DNA of 64,000 nucleotides from Dryas octopetala (taxonomy: Eukaryota > Streptophyta > Magnoliopsida > Rosales > Rosaceae): NCBI GenBank assembly GCA_963921425.1, contig OY992832.1, positions 28,051,489 through 28,115,488 on the forward strand, in the 5' to 3' direction. Below are positions 1 through 10,800 of the stretch, one piece after another. Both the position numbers and the translations under genes were made by a program. The number at the start of each line of letters is the position of its first letter. Within the stretch, counting starts at the first letter, position 1. Below the pieces are notes generated by a model. The model had not been told where the DNA came from. It saw only the letters and a list, made by a program, of their open reading frames with translations, and searched no databases.

Positions 1-2369
1 TTTTAGGATCCCACCATATCCCTGTTCTGAGGCATCAGTTTCTACTATTTTAAAGGCCTCATGGATAGGAATAGAGAGATAGGGTAGTTCTTTCGCCTTG
101 GCTTTTAGCCTTTTTACTGCTTCAGTATGTTCTCTAGTCTAAGAAGGAGGGTTCTTTTTCAATCTTTGATATAATACCTTGCTTTCTTTAGCAAGGTCTT
201 GAAAGAAGTCTGCAATATAATTCAGGCTTCCTAGAAACCTTTGCAGCTGAGTTTTGTCTTTTATTTCATTAGGGAACTTTTCTGCAAAAGCTATAGCCCT
301 ATCAATTGGAATTATTGTTCCATGAAATATATTATGTCCTAGAAATCTTACCTTGGTCTGAAAGATTTCCATTTTCTTGGCTGAAACAACTAACCCTGCA
401 TTCTGAAAGATTTTAAGGTGCTTGACATGCTGTTCAAAAGATTTTGAATAAACCAACACATCATCAATGTAAACAATGGTGAATGAAGAATAAGGGTTAA
501 ATATTTCATTCATGATGTTTTGGAATTCTGATGGAGCATTCTTTAGACCAAATGGCATTACGTTCCACTCATAATGCCCAAAAGGAACAGTGAAGGCAGT
601 TTTATACCTTTCTTGTTCTTTAATTTGTATCTGCCAATACCCTGACTTCATGTCAAATTTCGAGAATATGGTGGCTTTATATAATCTATTCAACAGATCT
701 TTTTTATTTGGTATTGGATATCTAATCCACCTAAGGACCTTATTTAGAAGTTTGTAATTGATTACTAACCTGGGGACTCCTCTTTCTATCTCGGCAGCTT
801 TTTCTACATAAAATGCTGGACAACTCCAAGGAGATGTGCTTTTCCTTATAAGTCCTTTTTTTAAGAGATCATTAATCTCGGCCTTACAAAGTTCTAAGTG
901 AGCACTATTCATTTGAATGGGCCGAGACTTGGTTGGTATTTGGGCTTCTTTGAAATCTGATTCATAAGGAAGTGAGACCTTATGCCTTTTCCTGTTCCAA
1001 AAAGCATTAGGTAAATCAGCACAAATTTCTTTTCTAAGAGTCTCACTTATTATTCTTACCTGGGCCTGGGCCTGAGGAGTTCTTAAGACCTGTTCTATGT
1101 GCTTATGTTGGATCTCTTCTTTTAGAGAGAAAAGAAACCTTTCTTTCTTTTCTATCTTGTCCTTGATGTTGTTTATGAATTTAACTTGAGGTTCTTGAAT
1201 AAATCGAAAATGAATATTAGAACCATGAACTGAAGCTAGTATACCTTCATTTGTGACCTGCATTGGGTATAACATATTTAAAAAAGGAGTTCCCAAAATG
1301 CAGGTTTGAGAAAGGTCCCTAACTATCAAAAAAGGTGTTTCAAAACAGACTCCTTGATTACAGACTGCTGCATTAGACAGCTTATAGTTTATTTTCATTT
1401 TTCTCCCATTTGCAGCATTCAAAGTCTGTGTTGTTTTTGTAAAAAACTTGGTTGGGACAATTCCTTCTCTTAAGCAGTTTAAATCTGCTCCAGAGTCCAT
1501 GAGGGCTTCGGTGGTGAATTCATAACTTTGACCAATTCTAATGGTTACTTCTACAAACCATCTTTGGGAGAAAATTATGTCTATTTGATTAATCTGATTT
1601 AGACTCGTCAAATCTTCTTCCTTGGGGAGGTTATTCCTTTTTCCCCTTTGCATTTCTTCTGCAAAATCTTCTTCAAAACCTTGCTCTTCAAATTTCTTCG
1701 ATAATTGTGTTAATTCTAGAAGATTGACCCTAGCTTTAAGGTCTTTTACTTCTTTTATTTCATTAATCTCTCTTTTTAGATTTGAAATAGAAGGTTCTTG
1801 GGTTTCCTTATTTTTTGAAATTTCTATTCTATCAATTATATGCTGGAAATTATAAGGCTCTACTGGGGATGGAAAAGTACTTTCCTTTCTTTTTTGAGGC
1901 TGGGTTTCTTTAACTGTTCCTAAATATTGTTCTAGAGCTGTTCTTTTTTGAACAGGGTCTTCAATTTTATCAATCAGGTCTAATAAAAAATTGTCTTGAT
2001 TGGTCAAAACATTTACCTCAAGTTGTTTAACCCTTTTGCAAATGCACGAGAGTGCTGAGTCTTGACTGCTTGAGCTCGAATACTCGTCTTCTGTGCTATC
2101 CTCCAATCCTAGAATCTCTTCACTGGATGATGCTTTTTCTGAGTTTAGAAGAATATGGAAAAGTTTTTCTTTTAAGTCTTCATCCATTTGAAGTTTATTA
2201 ATTTTTTCCCTTTCTTTACATTCATTTTTGTAATGCCCCACTTTTCCACATTTAAAGCAGGTTGGTGGTTTTTGAGACTTAAATCCTTTCTTTTTCGAAA
2301 ATCTATTCTCTTTTGGCTCTTTAGCCCAATCTGCTTTTTTGCTTTGACAACCTTTTGTGTTTTTAAAAC
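1..2369 (-). pseudogene. Pararetroviral zinc knuckle - protease - reverse transcriptase - RNase H region, broken
   Basis: An open stretch of about 700 codons (139-2241) begins inside a CCHC zinc knuckle (C-x2-C-x4-H-x4-C). It continues with a coiled, charged segment, then a retropepsin-like active site with the motif DSGA, then a full reverse transcriptase with the catalytic box YIDDVLVYS and the block FGLKNAPSEFQ. The frame is cut by a TAG at 139-141 in the linker before RNase H. Beyond that stop the same frame continues to the window edge and contains a TDAS motif typical of the first RNase H aspartate. The upstream coat frame is offset from this one. As it stands the region cannot give a complete polymerase, because of the stop and the missing upstream frame. 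Confidence 0.88.
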
Positions 2370-3827
2370 TTTTTTTGTTTTTCTTTTAAAAAGATCTGAG
2401 TTTTTAGAAAATCCAAATTGTTCACAAAAGTCTCCCATTTCTTTTCCCCTGGAGGATTTTTCTTTTTCTAGAAGTCTTTTTAATTTCATATCTGTGCACA
2501 GGGCTAAACCTTCTGCACAAATTTCTGAAACTAAGTGTCCAAAAGTTAATTGGTTGTAGGGAATATTTCCTCCATTTCTAGCTTTAAGCCTATTTCTTAC
2601 CTTTTCGGCGAACAAAGGAGGAAGACCAGAAATAAACTTCTCCTTCCAGAATTCTTGGTGGCAATCAGACCTGGTGTACACTTTAGCAAGGAAAACATCT
2701 TTATACCATCTAAACTGAGACAAGGTTGGACATTTTAAATTCATTAAGACTTCTCTAAATCTTTCATGTTGAAGATCAATAGATCCCAAAAAATGTAAAG
2801 TTATGGTATAAGCTAGAGTGTTTACCCCATCTTCTTGTGTTCCTTCCACTTCTCTTCCTTATTCCGTTTTTATTACCTTTTTAGAGGCAAAGAGGATGTC
2901 ATTCTTAGTTTGTTATGGCAGAAAGTCTCACCATCCTCTTAGCTGTCTCGAAAAGCCTGTCACAATGGCTGAAGCTACTTGGCTTTCATTATTTCCTGCA
3001 ACTCTACCAACAGTAGCATACATTAGCATTTGCCTTATAACATCAATTACCTGGTATTCTGTCCGCCCATCGATGTTCCATTCGAAAATGGACCCAGCAT
3101 CAAATCTGGCGGTATCAAAATGGAAGTTTTCTTCAAACCCCATATCTACTGGCGTTGGCCTGTGGTAGTAATTTCTGCTTGGCGCCATGGGAACATGATT
3201 TCTTTTAAAATTTATTTTATTTACTTGGGCTGGATCATCTTCCGTGTGTCCTAGGAAGACTTCTTCTAAGTCTTCTTCATTTTCTTCCCCTTCTTCTTTA
3301 GAGAGGACATTTACAATAGGACTTTTTGTTCCATCTGTATCTTTTTTAATATCTAATTTAGACAGCCTGTCTAGTATCTCTTCCATTACATCTTTCTGCT
3401 GATTAGAGGTAATTGGAGCTTTTAGCTTATAATTTCCTAATGCTGGAGGTGGCCTAAACATAACCTCTTGGTTTGTAATTTTAGAGGAAGTGAAGGCTTC
3501 TGGTTTTGTTGGTTTAGGGCAGATTCTGCTTATAGAATCTTCAATTCTTGAGGTTTGGGCTCCTAAAGACTAAAGATACAGATTTGTATAATTCCCTTGA
3601 GACAAAACATCTCCAATATGTTCTGTGGTGACTTTGTCTATTCTAGACATAGCATCACTCTTAAATGGGGCAGCTAAACCTCCATTTATCTCTATGGTTT
3701 CTGCTGGTGGGTGTATAGACCTAACTGTCTTTCCTTTTTTAGTTAGGTAATTCTTGAAAGGGCTTCCTAAGGTATTAATTACCTGATTGTACTCTTCTAG
3801 ATTGTTTCTTCTTGCAAATCCCTCAAA
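2370..3827 (-). pseudogene. Pararetroviral coat (gag-like) protein region, broken
   Basis: The same minus-strand frame as the movement region continues through here with stops at 3570-3572, 2928-2930, 2913-2915 and 2859-2861. Open pieces include 2928-3461 and 2172-2849. The second has a caulimovirid coat core (W-K-E-K-F-I-x-G-L-P and the NQLTFGHLVSEI block) followed by a lysine-rich tail leading to the zinc knuckle. Near 2370-2376 a homopolymer of T on the plus strand marks the place where the reading shifts to the frame that carries the zinc knuckle and polymerase. The stops are TGA, TAG and TAA codons of the kind single transitions create. Coat assignment rests on position and these motifs. 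Confidence 0.75.
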
Positions 3828-4866
3828 TCAAACAAAAAAGGCGATATGCCTTCTGAATCTTGTTGTGTTGGCATTGCAAGCTCTATGAAGAATTTCTTTT
3901 TGTTTTGGATCAAAAGCTTTTTCAAACCATTCCCTTTTTTCTTTGTTTTTCTTACCCATGAATTCTTGTTTTAAGAGTTCATGGTCTATGTCGAAAGGTC
4001 TTTCTTCTTCCAACATATTGATAAAGAGTTCCCCTTCTAAATCTGAGAAAGTTGGGGATTGTGGTCTCCTTACCTGAGTTGGCCTAGCTTCACTTGCTTC
4101 TGTGTTGGGTGTTTCCACCCTGTACCAAGGTTGACTAACTTGGTTGTCAGTCTGCATTAATCCTCCCATGATTATTTTATCATGCTCTGTTTTTGCTACA
4201 AAATAGCTTCTAGCACTTTGACCTTTAGAGCTTTCTCCCCTTGAACTCGTGCTTGTTCTGACGATTCTTGCTGACCTGTTAGTGGAAAATCTTATTTCCA
4301 CATCTCCATCTTGGTGTTCAATGATTTGATCCACTTCTTGGTTTTCTAAAGGTTTGGCAGGAACCTGGTTCTGCAGAGTCCATCTCTCAGGAAGGGTTAT
4401 ATCATTCCACATAATAGTTTTAGGTACTTTCACGTTAGCTTTTCCCAAATTTGCTTGGAAAAGAGTAGTCTTACCTTTGGCTTCTAAGTTGTGTGCTTCT
4501 GGGCACAAAGTATTCATGGCTTTATAATAGATTCTATAAACAACAGCCATATTTTGTGAACCCAGAATCATATCAAACCTTGTGTTTGAAGATTCAAAGT
4601 TAAAGCCTTTAAGACTCCTTCATCTGCAAGTGAGATTGAAAAATTGGGAAAACAATTGAAAAATACTGGTCCATCACATACTGATGATTCCACTACTCCC
4701 AAAAGAGAATCTGAGAAGATATTGTGCTTGCAATCTCTAACACAGATTAAAACAGAGGTTTTTAATCCTATTCTGGTTAAGGGTTTTACCGCAACTTGAA
4801 CTAGTTCAATATGTAGGTATTTAAAGTTTCTTTTTGATGTTCTTTTAACATCTCTTGTGAAAAAAG
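3828..4866 (-). pseudogene. Pararetroviral movement protein region, truncated and broken
   Basis: The minus-strand frame from about 4862 down to 3828 carries the conserved caulimovirid movement protein core, including LVQVAVKPLTR and the later CDGPVFFNCFP block, then a serine-rich linker. In the family this protein forms tubules through plasmodesmata. The frame meets an in-frame stop just upstream of the core, near a run of T at about 4855-4866 where a length change would join it to another open frame, so the N-terminus is not continuous. It ends at the stop 3828-3830, beyond which the same frame goes on into the coat region. Confidence 0.78.
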
Positions 4867-4868
4867 TT

Positions 4869-5020
4869 GAAAGTTTTCATGGGTTTTTGACTGCGGAGTG
4901 TTATAATTGAAGTTTTATTAACACTTTCAGTTATAAATGGGATTAATCCTTTACAACAACGACCTTTTAAAATAACTTTCATACCATTTCAGGGACTATG
5001 AAAGTTTTCATGGGCTTTTG
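4869..5020. repeat. Short direct repeat pair at the 5' end of the pararetrovirus
   Basis: A 21-base motif at 4869-4889 recurs at 5000-5020 with one mismatch (GAAAGTTTTCATGGG then T or C, then TTTTG). The copies are 131 bases apart and flank AT-rich DNA just upstream of the movement protein region. They could be remnants of the viral leader or of an insertion junction. I saw no clear tRNA primer site here. Confidence 0.5.
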
Positions 5021-5099
5021 TCTTCTCTTGAAAGTGTTAGAGAAGACAAATAACATTTTCATAAAAAAAAAAAATTTAAAACCAAAAAGGTGACCGACC

Positions 5100-5324
5100 T
5101 TTAAAAAAACAAAAAAAATACGGGCTGAATCGGGCCGGGCAGGCTACGGGCTTTGGAGTTGTAGGGTTCAAGTCGGAGTTTGCTCCCAAATAAAACCCTG
5201 GTATCTCTTTCTTTGCTGAAGCTCAGTTTCCCTCTTCAGTAGCACTTGTCTCTCTCCTTTAGTCCTTTGTCCCTAGAAGTCGCTCTTTTGCTCTGTCGTC
5301 TCGGTAAGAGAAGAAGAAGAGAGA
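5100..5324 (+). promoter_or_regulatory. Putative promoter and 5' leader of CBP80
   Basis: The DNA turns GC-rich (CGGGCCGGGC near 5131), followed by an AAACCCT telo-box-like motif near 5193 and a pyrimidine-rich leader (CT/TC stretches at 5205-5300) up to the ATG at 5325. GGGCC and telo-box motifs are common in promoters of plant housekeeping and RNA-processing genes. The viral fossil ends only a few hundred bases upstream, so the promoter is short or partly built from viral DNA. The transcription start is not visible. Confidence 0.45.
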
Positions 5325-7799
5325 ATGAGCAGTTGGAAGAGTCTTCTTCTTCGAATTGGCGAGAAATCTCCCGACTATGGCACCTCCTCCGACTTCAAAG
5401 ACCACATTGTTCGTACCACCTCTTCCTCTGTATATATTTTTCTTAGACTTTTCGAAACCCTAAGTTGCTTCATATCCTCAACCTTGCATTTCTATGTATT
5501 TTGAGTTATTGATGATTGCTTTTGAATTTGCAGGAAACTTGCTTTGGCGTGCTTCGCAGAGAATTGGAGCACTCTGCCAACGACGTTTTGCAAGTAATGT
5601 TAATTCTTTTTATGTTTCCTTCAACACCTACATACATGCATTGCAGAAGTTCCAACCTTTTAGGTTATAATTATTTATTTTATTGGTTTTAATCCCCGTG
5701 GAAAAATATTGAGGAAAAGCAAAGAAACAAAAAGAATATCAAGCCACTGTATTAGACTGTAAAAATTGAAAATATAAGCTAGAGTTTGTTTTGGGTGGAG
5801 GTTTTAGCTTTTGCTAGTTTGAGATACTATGAAATCTAAATATTTGATACTTTAGTTTTTTGTTCCTCAAATCAAATGGGTCATTTAATAATGTGTTTCA
5901 TTTACTGCCTGAGAAAGAACCGAAAGGAAAAGTAAAATTCTCATTTACTTCATCGTTTTCACTTAGGTGGATGTAATGGAAAATAAAAGAAAGAGAGATA
6001 AAATAGCTTTATATTTTCCTTTCGAAACCACCAAAATTGTCTCCTTATATGGGAAAATTTAGGAATTAATTTGGGTAGCTACAAGAAAAAGTACGAAAAT
6101 CAACTCAACTTGAAATCTATCTCTTTCTCTGGTCTTCTTGGAATCAAACCAGACAAAGTGAGAGAATGAGGTTATGTGAATAAGGCTGATGGATCTTATG
6201 TATTTCATGAATGTTTACAAATGATTTTGAATGTCTTTGTTGTTATTATCTTCTTTGCATTATTAGTATAGAATGCCTTTTGAAAAATGTTGGAAATAGT
6301 TGCTATGGTTTTTATTTTATATTTATGTAGTGCCTATTCATTTGTTGGAATGCTTCCACTGGATGAAATGTTTATTTTTCAATTCAAATAAAAGAAGAGT
6401 TTTTTTTTTTTTTTTTTCTTTCATTGCGTCTAATTTTCAAAAATTTCTGGATTACAATTTGGATTCCTCTTGTTTTATGGTCATGCTTAACTCTTTGTAG
6501 ATTTGTGCCCCTGTGTTTCAGTATTTGTGCATTGTGATACAATACAAGTGTATCTATTTATTTATTTTTCATTTCTTCTAACACAGTAATGATAGAAGTT
6601 AATACCATGTTGCATAATTAGATGTTTATGCTGTCAACACATTTTGTGATATTCACTTTCTTCTTTTTTCTCCTGCAGTTCCTTCTCCAGTGTGCCGAAC
6701 AATTGCCTCACAAGATTCCTCTATATGGGACAGTGGTAGGGTATACCTTTACTTTTGCACTTTTTTATATTCTAATTCTTCATTTATGCTGATGTTTTCC
6801 TTTCATCCCTAGAGATGGTATGCATATGCATGAACATAGGTTTTACACATGCAATGGGTTTTTATGCTTGAAAATGCTTTGTTTAGCTTCCTTATTATGT
6901 GAACACATGCATCAATGTTTCTATATTAGCGGCAAGCTAAACTTGTTACAATTTAAATAAAATATTTTCTTGGACTGCAAGTGTGAACTTTGAAGCGCCT
7001 AAATGAACCTTGAAGTTGACTATGACTAAGCTAAAAAGTTTCATTCCTGATTAAGTGAGGATCAGATATTAAAGTCAATGGAAATATTCATGTAGGGCAC
7101 CATAAGGGTTCTACATATAGTCGATGAATTGTATTAGCACATTCACATTAGTAGTATAAAGTGAAAGAAACCAAGTATATAGAACAATGCTTTGTAATTT
7201 TTTTTTTGAATTATTTGAAATTACTACCTGTTGAAAGGGCAATTTAACTGTAAAATTATTCAAATGCTTCATATCTAATTTGGAAATTTAGGGCCTTATC
7301 AGATACATTTGAAGATTTTTTTATTAATTGCATTGTATTTAGTAATAGCTAAGAAAATAAGGAAAACTTAGTCATAATATGTGGCTGCAAAAGTGTAAAT
7401 GAAGAGTTCTTTTGCCTCCACCAGATTGATTTTCCTCAGATGATGCATATTGCACCATGCAGACTGGAATTCATAGTCTGTAGGATACAACAAAAAACTG
7501 GAATGCAAAAGAAAACTGGAATGCATGCATATTGCATATATTGTATATGTTAGTATCCTGTTATGTACCATGTGTATAATAAGTTGTAATTTCTATTATT
7601 GATTATCCATTATCTTAGAGTCTACTGTATGCATATCATAGTCTGCATATCATTTACGCCTTTTCAAAAAAGTTATCATTTTATCATACATGTGGGCTTC
7701 TATTTTTTTGTCTAAGCTCTTGAGCTATATGACATTAATAGTGGTTGCTTAAAATGACCATTTTTTTGTGTACTGCTGCTGATTCGTAAGGATCTCTTT

Positions 7800-7868
<69 letters not shown>

Positions 7869-10800
7869 CAGATTGGCCTGCTAAACTTGGAAAACGAAGA
7901 TTTTGTTCAGAAAGTAGTGGAGAACACTCAAAGTAATTTTCAGGTGAGTGAGTCCATAGTTGAAATGGGCTGCAAATGTCTCTCCCTCTTATAATTTTAC
8001 CTCTTAAATCAGAAATTTACCAAATATTGGATTGGTGCCTTGTAATGATCTCTGACCTAACATATATTGTTTTACATTTAGTTTCTTTTAATTGATGCTA
8101 TACAATGTAGAGTGCTATATATCTTGCACTTTTTTTGTGTGCTGTTTGATTTTTCTTTTGCATTTATTATTGCTGCTGCCATTATTGATGTTTAGCGAGT
8201 GCTTCATTCTTCATTCTCTGAATAGACTGCTACAATGCTTTAATTACTTTGAATTTTGATTTATTTTTGACCCTGATAAAAAAATGATTAGGGCTGCCAC
8301 TGTTAGGTCAAATGGTAATGCCTGGTGATTAGAATGACACTCTTAGTTAATGCATATAATTGTGATCTCACCTGAGTTTGCATAATATTTTACTGTAATG
8401 TAAAAACTAAAACATATACCTGGAAATAAGGCCTGTAGTGTTTGAATGTTTTCCATTAGTCATTGTTGGAGGTGCAGATGTTTTATCTTAATTTTAAATT
8501 TTAAATTACAAGTGCGGTTAGAAGGTTTCAAATCAGATCTTAATTTTTCTAGCAGTTATAGTAGTGGTGCCAATACTTTATGTGTAAAAGTGCAGAACTT
8601 CGGAAGAAACGGTTGATCACCTGCTTATACATTGTTCAGTGGCTTGGAAACTCTGGAGCTTTATTTTATTCTTATTTGGAGTCACTTGGACAATGCCAAG
8701 TCTAGTCAGGGGTTGTGCTTTATAAGATGCAACAAGGATGTGTGGCAGGCAGTTTTGATGTGTGCTTTTTCTGAATGTTACTAGTCAGAATTCCTATTCC
8801 TATTCTTACTTTGCTATTCTACTAACTTTGCTTTTCTTTGCCCATATACTTCTTTCTCTGCATGGGTTGCAACCCCTGGGTATTTTTTAATTAAGTTTTC
8901 ACACAAAAGAAAGTGGTGGTGATATTGGTGCTAGAAGTGGAACCTGCATGAATGACTGATAGAGATTAGTTTTGATCCCAAAAGAATTTTACTCATCCAG
9001 CTGATGTTATGGTTATTATGGATGCTATCCTGGTTGTTATTATTGAAATTATTGAAACCTTTAACATTTTTAGAACATGGTGGGATTCTATGAAGAGTTA
9101 AGCATTCCCATCAGACATATTGAAGAACATATAGTGTGTTTTATCTTTTCTTCTTGTTCTTAGGTGGGTGTAATTATTTATAGGCACTGATCAGCAGAAT
9201 ATTTTTTTTTGTCAGTGGTATGTTATGTACTGTTTAATTTTTATTCAAAGAAAGTATGTTTCTCACCGAAAAAGAAAATTGATGTTCATAAAATGCTACT
9301 TTCGATCAAAGTAAAAAAAAAAAAAAAAAATCCTTTTTGTCATTTATAATGACAACAATAATATGATGGTGATTAAGACAAGAATGAGTGAATCTGAATT
9401 CTGGGATTTGAGCTGCCCATTTTGTTTTTAGGTCAGCACTAGGCTGCTTGAGTTATTGATATTTGTATCTAGGTTGTGTGAGTTACATCAATATAATGTG
9501 TGGTAGAATTTGATTAAGTGTTTGCTCTTTTTTTTTTTTTTTTTTTTTAAATTGTCTTTATGAGGCTATGTTTGGAGAATAAAAACTATGAGATGGTTAT
9601 TTTCATCTTCTTTTGATGTATTCTTCATTCTTCTTTTTAAAGAAAATGACCACCTTCGTTTTCTTTCTTTGTGGTTAATTTTCAGGATGCCTTAGATTGT
9701 GGAAATTGCAACAGGATTCGTATTTTGATGAGGTTCCTGAATGCTATGGTATGCAATATGTTGCTATTGGTATCTGATATGAAAGTCATGAATAGATTGA
9801 GTGCACAAGAATCAAACCACATTTATTTTGTTGATTATAGGCCTTATTCATTTCAGAAAATCTTTCTGTTTTAATGGGAATATAATGGTTGTCAGTCGTA
9901 TGCTCTATTCCTAAACCCTTTCTTGTTTGGTTTTTCTTTTCAACACTTGTGTACTTATTCTGCAGTTTCTAGAAGTTCTTTTAACAAAAGGTGGGAAAGA
10001 ATGATAATAATTCTGAAAGTTTAAAGTTTTTTATTTAGGCTGTGTTTGCACAAGGTGAAAAATTCTAAAGTTTCATCTCCTGCTCTAGTAGGCATGACAT
10101 AATATAAAGAACATATTAATAAGTATGAGTTTTCTGCCATGCGCATGAGGTGCTCATCTTCGACAATAACTATTAGATCAGAAACTTTCCAGTGATGTAA
10201 TGGCTATTTGCCTACATGCGCACCTCATGCACATTCTCCCATGCACGTTGGAGAAAATCCCATAACAAGTATTAACTTCTATATTTACCAATGATAACAT
10301 TGGAGTTTTACCCAGGTATAGAAAACAACAACCACAACTACAACAAAACTTGTCCCAACTATTTGAGATCAGCTGTACAAATTCTGGTCCATTATGTCCC
10401 ATCCTCGGGCTTATTTTCATTCAAGTCAAACACTATCATATCTTTCCTAATTATCTGTATCCATGTCAGAATAAATTTGTATGGAAAAAGAAAAAGTCCA
10501 CTGCTATGTAATGTTTCATGTGCATATCAATAGTATTTGTGTTTCTTTTAAAATAAAAGTTTGAAAATACTACTAGGTAGAACTCTTAGAGTTGACTTGA
10601 AACTTTGTGCCCACATTCGTTGGTGCAAGGCATTTGGTTAGTAGTGCATGAGGTCTGCTACGTGCCCCATAAAGTGGGTTTTGTTATGAAAATGGAGGTG
10701 TTGAAGCCTCTTGATGCTCATTTGCCCATAGGTTGATATCATGAAATAAACTTCAATATGTGTACAAATGCATGCATTTGATTAAGATATGAAGATGTTT

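Larger units (their letters stand above)
1..4890 (-). mobile_element. Endogenous pararetrovirus (Caulimoviridae, petuvirus/florendovirus-like), partial and decayed
   Basis: Read on the minus strand, the order is movement protein, coat protein, CCHC zinc knuckle, aspartic protease, reverse transcriptase and the beginning of RNase H, which runs off the window start. No integrase is present. This order in essentially one long reading frame is that of petuviruses and florendoviruses, known as integrated copies in many plants. Movement and coat regions share one frame but carry in-frame stops at 3828-3830, 3570-3572, 2928-2930, 2913-2915 and 2859-2861. A frame change lies near the T7 run at 2370-2376, and another stop sits at 139-141. 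The copy is therefore a fossil. Its 5' end faces the CBP80 gene head to head, about 430 bases from that gene's start codon. Genus-level placement is inference. Confidence 0.88.

Noticed and set aside
1622-1855. Plus-strand frames inside the viral polymerase and coat region
   Set aside because: Shadows of the minus-strand viral frames; no independent support.
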